NCBI RefSeq assembly: GCF_958295425.1
Contig: NC_081148.1
Location: 14,119,360 to 14,183,359 of the forward strand
From: Solea solea
Lineage: Eukaryota; Chordata; Actinopteri; Pleuronectiformes; Soleidae
Direction of reading: 5' to 3'
DNA: 64,000 nucleotides
Shown: one piece after another, positions 13,441 through 25,394 of the stretch
Position numbering within the stretch: the stretch's first letter is position 1
Layout of the letters: each line of letters starts with the position of its first letter
Notes under the pieces: model-generated
The model's database searches: none
Seen by the model: only the letters and a program-made list of their open reading frames with translations
Told to the model about the DNA's origin: nothing
Made by a program: the position numbers and the translations under genes

Positions 13441-15880
13441 AATTAAGGAATTCACTTATGTAACTTAGATTATTGCTTTATTTTTGTTTTACTTAAAAAT
13501 GATAAAGAAACAAAAATACTTTGGTCTTTGTTTTGCTCAGTCATCGTCTCCACTGAAAATGAGTGGCGTTGGCCTTCATTACACTGCAGCCTGATATATA
13601 ATCCATTATTCATTATGTGTCGACTTCATCAGACAAACATATTGCCCACAACAGTTTTTTTTGCTACATTATGCATGCACATGGTGGCACAATATCCTGC
13701 TGTCCTCTCAAAGCATTGTGTTAAATACAGTGATGCTACTGTGCCGATGGCTTGTTGCTTGGGAATGAAGCTTTGTTCATAAGCCAGTCTGTAATGAGAG
13801 AAGGGATTGGATGGTTTAGCAATGGGCATAACTAAGAAGACATTCATATACAGTTCAGTTTATTCCTACACATTTGGGTCATGCATGCATTAACCTTTAT
13901 TTGGCCCTGGTAGAGCTGCATACTTTATCATTACACTGTCAATGACTCATCCCAAGAGCATTTCTGTCTAGTCTGGTTTTGAAGCTAATCTTGATATGGC
14001 CCACATTTTCTTCCTAAAATAGTTCATCCTCTTCCTTAACAGCGAATGACAGAGATATGTAAACAGTTGTCTTGAAACAGAGGATATCATGTTAAAGGCC
14101 GGTGGATGGATGGAACTGAATTAAAGACTGAGGCACTGGCCCGAACTTTAACATTCTCAGTGAAACTTTAACACAGGGAATAGCTTTAACAGCACCACTC
14201 AAGCATAAAACCCTGTTCTCTGGGGGGTGGGGGAGTTTACTTGGTTACTCAAACATTTTGCACGTTATTGCATTACTAGGAGAAATGAAGCACACCACCA
14301 GCCCCAAAGAACAAGAAAAAAGCATTTGGGTCAATACGGTAGAATTTGCAGTCTGTTTTATTGGCATGGCATGACATGGTGTGGTGTAAGCTTCCATGCA
14401 TAAGTCAGAGGAGATAAATCCAGTGTAACACCTCACTCACTTAGCCCCCACAGGACCTTCACTACACCTAATGGCTTGTGATTTGATCGATCGGACTAGA
14501 ATGTTGTGCTGGTGTTTTCTCAAGCTACACATTTCCTTTTGCACTCAGTCAGTATGTTGCCATGCAAGTTGAGTTACGATTATGGCTGGTCCACACCGTT
14601 CAGTTGGTCTATTGTCCTTGTTTCACTACACAAGCACTAGTGGGGAATTGATTTATTGAGGAAGTGTACCCGCCTCCACTATACTAGGTGGCAGTACACC
14701 CTGTATCTGCTTGTGAGAATTAGGCGGTTTCCAGTTTCGTTGGCAGTTATAGCTTGTCGAGTGCCATGTGTAGTCTTTTAGGAACTTTAAATATTCAATT
14801 ATTATAGCTGACAGAGCAAAAAGTCCAGTTTTAGTTGGACTAACACAATAATTTGGCTTGCTCTATTGTCATGAAAAACGCAGAAAATGACTTATGTTTG
14901 GATTTTTGTAAGAATGTATGGAAATGTGTCTGTTCACTGTACAGCTTGCATGTGTCCTGGTTTGTGTTAATGGTCATCTTTTGAGGACAGATTAAAATTT
15001 AGTGAACATTGGAAGGGACTATCCAAATGGGGACAAAATTTTGCTCCCAACTGGGAAAAGGCTGGTGTGCAAGGCAACTAATATTTATAAAGTAGTCTTA
15101 GTAAATTCCCCAAAGGTGACATTTACAAGGAGAGGAGACAGTGTTTTCACTTTATTTCTGTCTGTTTCACTATTTCTGTCTGTCCTCAGATGTTCAGTTT
15201 AATGAATAAAACTGCTGATGTCGGATTTTGCCTGTTCTATTTCCAGAGCTCAACAAAACAGAATAGAGTAGTAATGTAAAATTCACTATCTTTCTCCTCT
15301 AAAGATTCTCTAGTGGCGTTCAACCTGATATTCCCATGAAATTCCCATATTTCTGTTTTAATTGTCAAATCCATTAAACCTCGTCAGGCGCTTGTTCATT
15401 TTCCAACCAACAAACTACATCAGATTGAAAGGCGATGTGGAATTGGTGCTGAATATGCAACACCATCCCTACTGTATAATATCCAGGCTTGATGAGGCTG
15501 CGAGCAGTTAGATGAGATCTTGGTACATGTGAACACTTAGCCGAACATCTGCCTCTTGTTGGTGTAATTTGCTTCACCACCATCTGTTTTGCATTGGCTG
15601 GGAGCACCAACAAAGTTTTACGTCTATCTTGTTATAAACCCATAATGTCACCAACTCCTCTCAAATACACTAATTAACTGCATTCAGTGATATGCTCTAC
15701 AATGTACAAAGTAATTCAGTCCTACATACACCAAGGTGGGAGTTTATAACAGGGTAAAAATATTCCAGTCTGCAGTGTGAAATATTTTTTTTCATGTTTT
15801 AAATGAAAATGTCTCAATTACAGTGCTGTTACTCACTCACTCTGTGTTAACATACATTTCTGTTTGTTTCTCTACCATAG

Positions 15881-16137
15881 ATCCAACTCTTCCAGTCCTG
15901 CATTGGTGACACGCTGTGAGAAGGCTTCTCTTGGCTGTGCCTGAGCACTCCTCAGACACGTCCCTGTCATCCAAATGCTGTGTGTCGAACGTGGTGCCAG
16001 TTGCCCTCTCTGAGTTATGATGACGGCTGCTTCTTTGACTTAGGAAAGAGGATCCCCATGCACTCACCAGTGAGCAAATCACATGATGTAATGAAGGGTC
16101 CAAGGAGTCTACTCTTCAAGGAGTCTGCCAACAGGAT
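15881..16137 (+). other. sipa1l2: 5'-UTR part of first coding exon of sipa1l2
   Basis: A pyrimidine-rich stretch ending in CATAG at 15880 looks like a 3' splice site, so the exon probably starts at 15881. An in-frame TGA at 16084-16086 closes the main frame upstream of the ATG at 16138, and no in-frame ATG lies between them. The leader contains three upstream ORFs, at 15975-16013, 16017-16043 and 16058-16141. The acceptor is inferred; if transcription instead starts inside this region the leader would be shorter. Confidence 0.55.
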
Positions 16138-16141
16138 ATGA
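16058..16141 (+). other. Upstream ORF overlapping the sipa1l2 start codon
   Basis: An ATG at 16058 opens a 27-codon frame that ends in TGA at 16139-16141. The stop overlaps the sipa1l2 start at 16138-16140, giving the sequence ATGA. Such an arrangement can lower translation of the main frame or allow reinitiation at it. The reading is direct from the sequence; presence in the mature mRNA depends on the inferred 5' exon boundary. The peptide has no recognisable family. Confidence 0.5.
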
Positions 16142-17746
16142 GTATTTTGAGCCCTGTGACAGATAACAAATCAAACCTTGTGGGAACTGTGGGAGGCCCA
16201 GAAGAATACCCCAGAGCCATGCAGTCTGAGGAGCTATTCAGCAGGAAACTCAAAGCCCTGAATGGTAGCATGGGACCACCAACCTCCAATATGCAGGGGA
16301 AACCTGATGTTTCAGGCAAAACAAATGGGACTCCTGCCATGCCTAAAATGGGCGTCAGGGCCAGGGTGACAGACTGGCCACCAAGGAAAGATGGGTGGGA
16401 TGGACGGCCTTCACCAAACTATCAGAGTGTAATACCAGTGTTTCAGAATGGCCAGCAGGAGCATACTGTGGAATTATTAGAGCAGGGTGAAGCAGTTTGT
16501 GTGGAAGTGGACTATTCGGACAAATACACACTCAGCGACCTCCTCTGCCACTCCCCACAGAAGGGTCTTCACCCTATCCGTCAACGCAGCAACAGTGATG
16601 TCACCATAAGTGACATTGACTCTGAGGACATAATGGACCAGAATGCTGTCAACCCGAACACTGGAGCCTCGCTGCACCGTGAGTATGGCAGCACATCCTC
16701 TATAGACCGCCAGGGCCTGAGTGGGGATGGCTTCTTCACCATGCTTAAGGGCTATCGAGTGGACACCCTGGACCACCGTAGTATACCGCCTATGGGTTTC
16801 CCTGAGTTATTGCGCTGTGATGCCTCACTCTCCCCTAGCCTGCAGACAGCAGCCCAGATAGCTAGAGGCGAGATAGTCCACATTCCAGGCTATGACTACA
16901 TAGACAGTTCTCTACTATACAGCCGGGAGCGGGAGAAGTCTTTCATGAGGCGTCTCAAATCGGAATCATCTGAAACATCTCTGTTCAGGAAACTGCGGAC
17001 CATAAAGAGTGAGAGTGATGCCTTGCGGCTCTCATTAGAGGATGACCGGCGACCACTCAGCTTTCAAAAATGCTTTTCCCACTATGATGTCCAGAGTGTT
17101 CTTTTTAACATCAGTGAAGCGGTGGCAAGCCGAGCTAATCTGAGCCAGAGAAAAAACACAACTACTGGGGCTTCAGCTGCCTCAGCTGTTGGCATTGGAG
17201 CTGGTGTAGGGGCTGTAGTTGGAGCTGGAGGTGGACCTGGACCTGGACCTGGAGCTGGAACTGGAGCTGGAGCTGGACCTGGAGCTGGAGCTGGACCCGG
17301 ACCCGGGCTTGGACCTGTACCTGTACCTGTATCTGTACCAGGAACGGATGGTGGAGCAGTAGGATGTAGCAGTGGAAATGCCCCTATGTTTGAGTCCCCT
17401 CTTGGCAGCAGGGAGGACTTGAACCCCAAAGAGAACCTTGACGCTGATGACGGGGATGGGAAGAGTAACAACTTAGTGCTGAGCTGCACACACTTTCGCA
17501 ATGAGATTGGTGGTGAAGGCGAGAGAAAGATATCCCTCTCCAGAGTAAACAGTGCCAACTACAGTGGTATGTCAGAGAGTTGCTCGTTTGAATCCTCTTT
17601 AAGTTCCCACTGCACCAACGCAGGAGTCTCTGTACTGGAGGTGCCTCGAGAAAATCAACCCATTCACAGGGAGAAGGTCAAACGCTACATCATTGAACAC
17701 ATTGACCTAGGAGCATACTACTACCACAAGTTTTTTTATGGGAAAG
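16138..17746 (+). CDS. sipa1l2: sipa1l2 coding exon 1: N-terminal region
   Basis: Encodes residues 1-536 plus the first base of codon 537. The start is the first in-frame ATG after a stop at 16084, with a purine (G) at -3. Family blocks in order: AMQSEELFSRKLKALNGSMG (about 27-46), PKMGVRARVTDWPP (about 69), HPIRQRSNSDVTISDID (about 144), LHREYGSTSSIDRQGLSG (about 178), SETSLFRKLRT (about 278), CFSHYDVQSVLFN (about 312), GASAAS, LGSREDLNPKENLDADDGDG, RNEIGGEGERKISLSR, and the segment starting VKRYIIEHIDLGAYYY just before the donor. Two oddities: a Gly/Ala/Pro tract at about 351-406, and Phe at 309 where paralogues have the first Cys of a CxxC. The donor is GGAAAG|GTAAGG. Without this exon's splice the frame would stop 18 bases further on, so the intron is needed. 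Confidence 0.95.
17223..17340 (+). repeat. In-frame GGAGCT/GGACCT hexanucleotide minisatellite
   Basis: About 20 degenerate copies of GGAGCT and GGACCT (with GGACCC and CCTGTA variants) lie inside coding exon 1 and encode alternating Gly-Ala and Gly-Pro, then Val-Pro. Unit length is a multiple of three, so the frame is kept. The opposite strand is also open for 158 codons (17082-17558), but only as a by-product of the repeat. Confidence 0.9.
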
Positions 17747-20700
17747 GTAAGGAATTGCAGCAATGATATTATATTATACAAATAGAGTATTAGGTGACGC
17801 ACTGCTGAGTATTAATAAACTTTCCAGGCCAAGTTCATTTCCTTAAAAAAGGACTATGGACAATGCTGTGTGCATGTTCTCAAATGGAACAGCCTTTGCA
17901 CATGGAGTCAGATATCTTGACGGCCCAGTTATTTTTGTAGGAGCAGATGAAATAAGGTCCAGAACAATAGCAGGCTTGTGTATGGTGCATGGGTGTGTGT
18001 TTCACTTCCTCGGGAGAGGAGCAGTCATGTCCTCCTTGTGATATTAGCCTGAACCCTGTGGAGAAGCTGTGATTAGTCATGTGAGAAGAGAGAGGTGAGT
18101 GAGAGGGTGCACTGCAGCTGTTCCCTGTGGGGGCCGCAATGGTGTGAGGACCCCATCATATGAAACTTTCGGGTCAGCAAAACTACGCCAAGGTCTCAGC
18201 GTCCCTCATTAAAACACCTAAGTGACTGGTGGTGGAAATACCATGACAATATACATATCTGTTGTTTCCATTGTCTGCATTTGTGATTGCTGCTCTCAGC
18301 AGATAGAATTACTCATTCTTAAGCCCCCTTAGAAAAACAGCTGCTTCACCTTTCACACCCACACATGCCTGAACTTCTTCAAAAAAAGATACTCTCTATT
18401 AAAAAATCCCTCTTTGCGACTGTGAAACCTCACTCCGGGTTCAATCAAGGTTAATGACACCATTATGGACCTGCTGCACTTGCAGTACATTTGAATGTAC
18501 CATTTAAGTTACTATGGTAATCGTTGACTTTGAAATGTGACCACATTCACCACTCATCCCCAAACTGGTGTAGCTATATTATGTATTCAATCTTTTTCTT
18601 TGGCAATACAGGTCACTGCATAATTGAGATGCCCCCTGTTGCTGTCACTTTAGTTTAAACATTTTACTTTTTCATGGTAGATGCCTTTTTCACTGTGTGG
18701 ATGTAGCCCTTGCCCTTTTTCATGAGGTGATTTATTGGAGTGACAAGTATGTCGTCACCTCCACTTCACCAGAAACGCAGACACATGTCCACGCACACAC
18801 ACACTCACACTCACACAAACTTGACAGCATGTCACCAGTTGTCATCAAGCTTTTATCAAGCTGGTCTGAACATTGATCCCATTGATTGCCCAAAGCTTTG
18901 CTTCACTTAGCAATGGGAGTGGTTCTCCCAAGACGTCCATTCACACCCGTTAGCCAAGCCTTGTTACAAACCGATCATGGTCACATGCAGGTAGACATAC
19001 AATATGTGATATGGACATGAATCGTGTATGGAAATATGTGCCTTGAATTTAGGTTATGAGCTTCAAAGTCATCCATTTTGGAACCTTTGGCAAAATGTCA
19101 TCAGCAATGACAAGCACCAGTGACACGTTAAGGGATTGTGATGGTGAAAAGCTTCTCACTACAGTCTATACTCCCTCTCTTTGCCCTCGGATGCCCATTG
19201 GCCTCATATGCACAGACAGCCCTCCTACCACCATTTGACCTTACGCCTCACAGAGCATTTCCCCTCAGTCTACTGTCCTTGACAAGCCATGCATTCCTCA
19301 GATGGTTAACCCTGTGTTGCCTCCACACAGTACATTTATTATTCATGCTGATATGTGCTCTGCCACCACGCTGATGCCACCATGACAACAACTGGTGTAT
19401 TTAAAATGCATACTCTAAGCGGCATAGATGCCGTATCTGAACGTGTGCATAAATCTCTTGACACATGTCAGTGTTGTGCCCCTGCTGAGGTTTTTCTTTT
19501 GACTGCTGAATCCAGGTCTTTCTCCCTGGCTTTAGTCTGGATTAGGGAGTGTTTGCTCAAGACACTGCTGTGCGTGTGCAAAGCTCTGCTCCTGTCCATG
19601 CCCTAAGCATGCATGCATACGCACACACACACAGGTTTGCACAGCTTTTTTTTTCTTAGGACCCTGTATTGACTTCCATTCATTTGGTCAGCTTAAACAA
19701 CCTTTACCTTAACAATAACCAGCTAATGCCTAACCCTAACCTTAACCTAACCACAATTCAAATCTAAGCCCTAAACTTAACCAGTTCCTTTGAAATGAGC
19801 TTCTGAAAGCATCAACAGACATTAAAATGAATCAAACTCATTATTAGAATCGGTAGATTCCATGGCAATGTGCCCACGAGGTCATGATAATTTGACTGCA
19901 CAAATTATCATATTGACCTGAAGGTGACAAAAATGGAAATGTCATCAAGTGTCCACAAATGAAAAATTATTCATCTCTCAGTGGGCATGAACGTCGCAAA
20001 GGAAATTTAATGGGAACCGGCCTATTAGAGATTGTCATTTTTTCTGTACACTGAACAGGTGAGAGGGGGTTACCAAAATGTCTAGGAGACATTTCCTCAA
20101 GCTTGTCATTGACTAAATCCTTGGATGAGGGAAAAATATAGCATGAGGAATGATCTTGGGAGATATTTTATAGTCACACCAAAATAAATGCGTATCTGGT
20201 GTCACTGAACTAATGCTTGTAAACATTGACATTCCATTTTCTTAAAAAATAGTCATATTCAAACTCCTTATTTGTGTCATGGTCTGAGGCACATACCATG
20301 TAACCACGTTGTCCCACATTTTTATGTAGCCAAGAAACTTGTCTCAAATCATATTTCCTTCCACCCTGCACGGTCAATTCTCCAATTTCTAAAATATGCC
20401 CTTGAAGCCAAAGCTTTACCCCTGCATCATTCGCTGCAGCATAGTTAAAATACTCTTTTTGCCACAGCAGCAGTAACTGATTGTCCAGTCAGGAAAATGA
20501 GTCCAGAGTACAGATGTGATAAAGCACACGACATTCTCCCCTAATCTATTCTGTGTTTTGTTAGATCATAAATTAGCAATGTCAGAAGTAAGCATATGAA
20601 AGCCCACAGTTATTTTTAATCTGTAGTGCTCAGTAAATCTGAACAAAACAACATCTATGTCCTCAGTTTAATATGCGTGTATATCGTGAGAAGCTGGATG

Positions 20701-21057
20701 GTGTGCAGAGTATCTGGGTCAATGATGGGTCGGAGTGGGTCATATTTTCCAGGGGTGTGTTTTGAGTCATGTATTTACTTTTCCCAGTGCTACCACAGTA
20801 CATGCCAGTTTTCTAATCCAAAGTGAATCAATTTCAAAGCTCTACTGGACCCCTGCTGCTCTCTGTAATCAGTTTTGCAGCTGAGCTGTGGCCAGTCCAC
20901 AAAACATTTTTGCATGGATGGACTCGGTAATGCAAATTGATATTCTGTTCTATTCAGGGGAAAAAAGCAGTGACGTTTTTCAGTTCTGAGAGCTTGTCTA
21001 CAATCAATGTGACGCTGAATGTGTGTTTAATTAGAATCTTTCTTGTTCCACCCCCAG
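17747..21057 (+). other. sipa1l2: sipa1l2 intron 1
   Basis: Non-coding. It holds CA microsatellites (about 18791-18816 and 19621-19633) and a degenerate CCTAAC/CTTAAC repeat within an interspersed repeat (about 19617-19830). Otherwise no recognisable feature. Confidence 0.85.
19617..19830 (-). repeat. Interspersed repeat with telomere-like CCTAACC units
   Basis: A CA run is followed by AGGACCCTGTATTGACTTCC and CATTCATTT, then degenerate CTAACC, CTTAACC and CTAACC units. I associate this order with a common teleost interspersed element rather than with an internal telomere. Orientation is given by the TTAGG-like strand, but is uncertain. Ends are approximate. Confidence 0.45.
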
Positions 21058-21191
21058 AGCATCAAAACTATTTCGGGGTAGATGAGAATTTGGGACCTGT
21101 GGCAGTGAGCGTCCGGAGGGAGAGGTTGGACGAAGGAAAGGAGAAAGACGGAATGCAGTTCAACTATCGGGTCACCTTCAGAACCAGTCAG
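21058..21191 (+). CDS. sipa1l2: sipa1l2 coding exon 2
   Basis: Encodes residues 537-581 ([30 protein letters not shown]). The split codon G|AG gives Glu across the first junction. The acceptor is CCCCCAG|AG and the donor TCAG|GTACCT, phase 0. The segment lies between the N-terminal region and the RapGAP core and is strongly conserved in the SIPA1L family. Confidence 0.95.
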
Positions 21192-22589
21192 GTACCTAAA
21201 ATACTTTCATGTGCACTTTCTTTGCATTGCTCTTAACCTCTTAAATCTTTCATTCATTCATTTCCTGATGCTTTATCTTCCACATGAGGGTAACTGGGGG
21301 GTCCACTTAACCGAATCTGCATGTTTTGTGATTGTGGAAGGAAGCCGGCATACCCGAAGAACACCCATGCACACATGCAAACTCCACACGGCTTCAGAAC
21401 CTGTGACCTTGCTGTGAGGCAACAATGCTAGCCACTTCACCACCCCATGGCCCCTCTTAAATCAGTGTAAAGCTATTATGAATGCATGGTGGGAGAAACT
21501 TGCGTGATCTCTATTGCTCTTTCAAAAAAAAGAGCTGTTAACCAGCAAGAGCATGCTTTTATTTCTCATATATTGCATTCAGCAAGAAATGTTAAGGTCA
21601 TTTAGCTCAGTCAAGCAGTGAGAGAATACACGAATGACTCAGTACTCCTACAAAAAAAAAAAACCAGGATGATGCTCTTCATTCCAAAATCGGCTCCGAG
21701 CTCTCTAATGTGTCCAGTGATTCTGGGCCGGTTTTATCACAGCTGGCCAGTCATGCAAACAATTTCTCGGCCTTTCTCGCACACACATCCACAAGCATGC
21801 ACTCACACAGCATGATTAATCCACTACTAACTAAGATCCACGGTCTCTTGTGGTACAGAAAGTTCTCCTTGATTGATGCTGTGTGGTCTCATCCACTGAA
21901 TAATTAAGGTGCAACAGATGTGTCAGGAAGGGAAATGTCACTGATATCTTTTGTCATTTTTGGTCTGTAGCACCACTTCCACGATAAAACAATGTATCTG
22001 GGTCATGGTAGCCCTGCAAGTAGCATGCAGACAATGTTTTAACTCCCCAAACACCGGAGCATCTATTTGCATGTGCTGCTGTCATTGAGCCTCAGAGCCC
22101 CCTGCTTCACCACCCTACTCTCCCTTTCCCTCCCTCCAAGTCGGTTCAGTAAATTGCCTTTCAGAACGACAGTGAGACGGCCAGCGACCGCTGATGTTCA
22201 TGTCTGCAGACTATACATTTGGAAGTTGGAGTTATAGATGAAAATGTGTCTGTGATGTTCCAAACAACAACACAGGGACACCGAGTGGGTGACCTGATGT
22301 CATTGGGGTCAACATTTATATTCTATTAATTACATTAATGGTCATAACAGTCACTAAAACTCTAGTGCTTAGTTAGCCTGTCTTAATTATTGAAAATAAT
22401 CTAATCTAACAATGGAGCCATAAGAAGGCACAACACCTTCATGCATGTCAGCCTAGAAGGAAATGTATCCAAGTTAAGTCAGAGCTTACCCAGACAACAC
22501 ATTGTACGTGGTTGCACTTACACCTCATGAGACACTGCACAGGCAGGTGATCTACTATTAACCCGGATAACTACCTCCTCTCCCATCAG
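21192..22589 (+). other. sipa1l2: sipa1l2 intron 2
   Basis: Contains an inverted copy of an abundant fish repeat at about 21249-21455. The rest is unremarkable, with a pyrimidine-rich approach to the acceptor at 22589. Confidence 0.85.
21249..21455 (-). repeat. Abundant teleost repeat, reverse copy
   Basis: Reads CATTCATTCATTTCCTGATG, then GAATCTGCATGTTTTGTGAT, GGAAGCCGGCATACCCGAAG, CATGCAAACTCCACACGG, CCTTGCTGTGAGGCAACA and CACTTCACCACC. This is the reverse complement of the common fish repeat whose forward form runs 'GCCTCACAGCAAGAAGG ... GTGTGGAGTTTGCATG ... GTTAATTGG ... ATGGATGG'. It is a diverged, non-autonomous remnant; ends are approximate. A forward copy lies at about 52387-52562. 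Confidence 0.7.
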
Positions 22590-22778
22590 CTCACCACACT
22601 TCGTGGAGCCATCCTGGAGGATGCCATTCCATCCACAGCAAGACATGGGACAGCGCGTGGCCTGCCGCTGAAAGAAGTGCTGGAGTATGTCATCCCTGAG
22701 CTTAATATCCAATGTCTGAGGCTCGCCCTCAACTCCCCCAAGGTCCCGGAGCAGCTCCTGAAGCTGGATGAGCAGGGG
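22590..22778 (+). CDS. sipa1l2: sipa1l2 coding exon 3: RapGAP region start
   Basis: Encodes residues 582-644, 63 whole codons, beginning [20 protein letters not shown] and ending QLLKLDEQG. The acceptor is CCCATCAG|CTC and the donor CAGGGG|GTGAGT. This run leads into the RapGAP fold and is close to identical across SIPA1L proteins as I recall them. Confidence 0.95.
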
Positions 22779-24173
22779 GTGAGTACATCAAGATGCCCTC
22801 ATGTCCTCCCGACTTTTGTTGCCCTTGACGGGAAACCCTCTCCACACGTCGCCAGTAAAGCTAAGCTTACTTGCCACTGACTGCAGCTGTGTATTTAAGA
22901 GGCTGATATGAGAGTGATATAGATGTTTGCATCATATTTCATATTTCATCTTGAAGCCATTACTGCACATCAGTGTTATGAATAATATATTGAGTAAAAT
23001 AAATAAATAGCTGCATGGATATGGGAGTATAGATTTCGTATTTAAGATTTATCTGTCTCTTTGCAATAGCTATATTCGATATAAGGAACCTGGGGAGGGA
23101 TTAACTTCAGATTATAGGAACTTTTGTCCCATATGAGGGCTGTTTATTATAGATGAAGACAGGCGGTGGAGGCGTAACATGGCCAATATTACACTTAAAT
23201 AGAATCAATACAAATCCCAGACTGTCTGTCGGTGGCAGCACTGACTACTTCGGCACGAGTTTTCTACTCGTATGACAGGCAGGTACAAGCCAACTCACTT
23301 TTGACAACTTACTTCACCTGAGAGTGAATGATTTGGTATTCTGTCTGGATGGTGGTTGGGATGTCACCTTACATTATCTCTGTTTGAAGAAGGTGGCTAT
23401 TATTGATATGGGCGCTCTATATGCACAGATGTCAGCGATGGATTCATTCATTGTGTGATCTTAAGGCCTTTATTTTCTCACCTAATGAAACTGCAAGATG
23501 GAAAGAGTGTGGGGGAATTAGCTGGTGCTGTACTGCATGTCTTACTGTCAGAGACCTGGTTGCTTATTAGCATAATTACTTTTGTTAGCATGAGCCCATC
23601 CTTCCAACTGACAGGGGAAAGGCTCTTGTAATAGAAAGTGTCAGCCATGTCCCTCTTGTATATTAGATTTTGTAAATTAGAGTAGTGTTGTGTCCTCTCT
23701 AAAGCAAGCCAAATGCACTTTAGATGATGACAGGGACTGTGTTCTAGGACGTTTTTTCCCAGCAGACGTCATCGAGCTGATATGGGAGTTTGTTTACCTG
23801 CTACAATCCCCATATCTTTGCTGTCTGCAGACGCAAGAGGGGTAAATGAAGTCATGTAAGAAATCACTTTCTGAGGAGGAGAGCTCAGACTAAGTGCAGT
23901 TCTTCCAGGTGGCACCTCCCCTCATGGACCTCAAACCAAATGGGCAGTGGCACTCTATATTTGGGACATTAGAATTTTTATACACCCCTATTTAAATCAT
24001 TTATTGTATGCCAGCAATGCAAATGTTCAGTATTTTGAGCATCCTGTTATCTACCTTTATGTGAGAAAGCTCATGTTGTTATAGTGTGGTCTTCTGCCAG
24101 ACCTGCTTTTTATTGTGTGAGCGCAATATATTCTTGTAGTAAGTGCTTTCCTGCCTGTTCATGTGATATTTGA

Positions 24174-24190
24174 GTGTGTGTGTGTGTGTG
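24174..24190. repeat. (GT)n microsatellite
   Basis: Short GT run inside intron 3. Confidence 0.85.
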
Positions 24191-25394
24191 GAAAAAAAAG
24201 TCTACCGCTTGGTGTGAACTGAAACTGTCTCGTGTGTGAGAGCCTCCTGGAGCCAAACAGTCTTCACAATGTCCCCATGATCAGTTCTGCAGAGATGAGA
24301 TCCTTGATGAAGTGATGTACACGTGTGTGTTTAACGGCCCCAGATGTAAGACGAGAACAGAGCATATGTGAATGTATTTAAGATCACACTGTAGATCATA
24401 GTGAAGTGAAATGGACTGGGAAAGGCATTAGGCAGTTGAAATGATTTTAAGATAGTATTTAGGTGATAAAAATCACAAAAGTTTTAGAAAGGCATTGATG
24501 TGTATCTGTTGTTTCCATCGAAGGACAACACAGTTTAAAAATTAAAACCATCATTTCCACCTTAGATTTATAATCCTTGATCATAAAACAAGGAATGTGG
24601 AGATAGTGGTTCACCCGAGATGGCCTCTAGAAAAACGTAACTGTAAATAACAGTGTTTGATGATGATGATAACAAAGATAAAATCAAACAAGGGAGGAAC
24701 AGGCTGTATATCTTTCCTTCACAATAAATGCCAAACAAATGCCATTTCGTCTTCGCAATAAAGTCGTCTTTATTGTAGCGCTCTGTATAACATGAACAAA
24801 GAATAAATGTGTCACATTTACCAGTTACTAAAACTGCCTTTTAGGTTTCGCTGTGGTGCTGATTAACACTCCAACAGCTTGCCTCTAAAGTGTAATTCAG
24901 CCTTACATGAGATTTGTTCCACAAGTTCAAGCGAATAATCCGCCACCTGCTGAGACAATGCAAGGCAGATTAGTTAAATCATGGAGTGGCCAGAATAATT
25001 TTCCCGTTCTTTAAACTCCATTGTATTTTCTCCACTTGTACATCCAAAGCAGCAATAGCTTTATTTATGTTGATGCTAGTTTGGTTTTGGTAGCCATATT
25101 TTTGATCGCCTCGAGACGCAGCAGTTTGGACAGATGTCATGGTGATGTTGTGTGCAGACACTGCTGTATCCCTCAGGGTGTGTCTCAGCGATCTCGTGGG
25201 AGGGCATTGTCCTCATTTCTCTCCTCCCTAAAGGTAGCTTTCCAACACTGCATGTACTTAAATTTTTTATGTTTAAAAGAAGAGGGGCAAATGCATTTTC
25301 ATAACCGTGCAGCTCTGGCGAGATAGAGAGAGGAGAAGTGGAATATTTTTAACCGCAGACACGTTACGGGAGATGCAGCCTTTTTCTATTGTTT

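Larger units (their letters stand above)
1..15880. other. Non-coding region upstream of first coding exon
   Basis: No reading frame in these 15.9 kb shows a recognisable domain, conserved-looking composition or plausible splice-linked exon. All are short and look random. Because an AG acceptor precedes the 5'-UTR part of the first coding exon, at least one non-coding first exon must lie upstream, so part or all of this region is probably a 5'-UTR intron; I cannot place that exon or the promoter. It contains one likely interspersed repeat (about 3541-3665), CA and AT microsatellites (about 8574-8597 and 13408-13440) and a few motif clusters listed separately. Confidence 0.6.

Noticed and set aside
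17082..17558. 158-codon open frame on the - strand
   Set aside because: It is the antisense of the sipa1l2 Gly/Ala/Pro repeat; its Pro/Ala-rich product is a by-product of repeat composition, and the + strand is clearly coding.
17747..17766. Reading exon 1 through to the stop at 17764 as a complete 542-residue protein
   Set aside because: The GTAAGG donor and the in-frame continuation EHQNYFG at 21058 show that this is an unspliced read-through; the conserved frame continues in exon 2.
19690..19785. Interstitial telomere or fusion point
   Set aside because: Units are too degenerate and lie inside what looks like an ordinary interspersed repeat.
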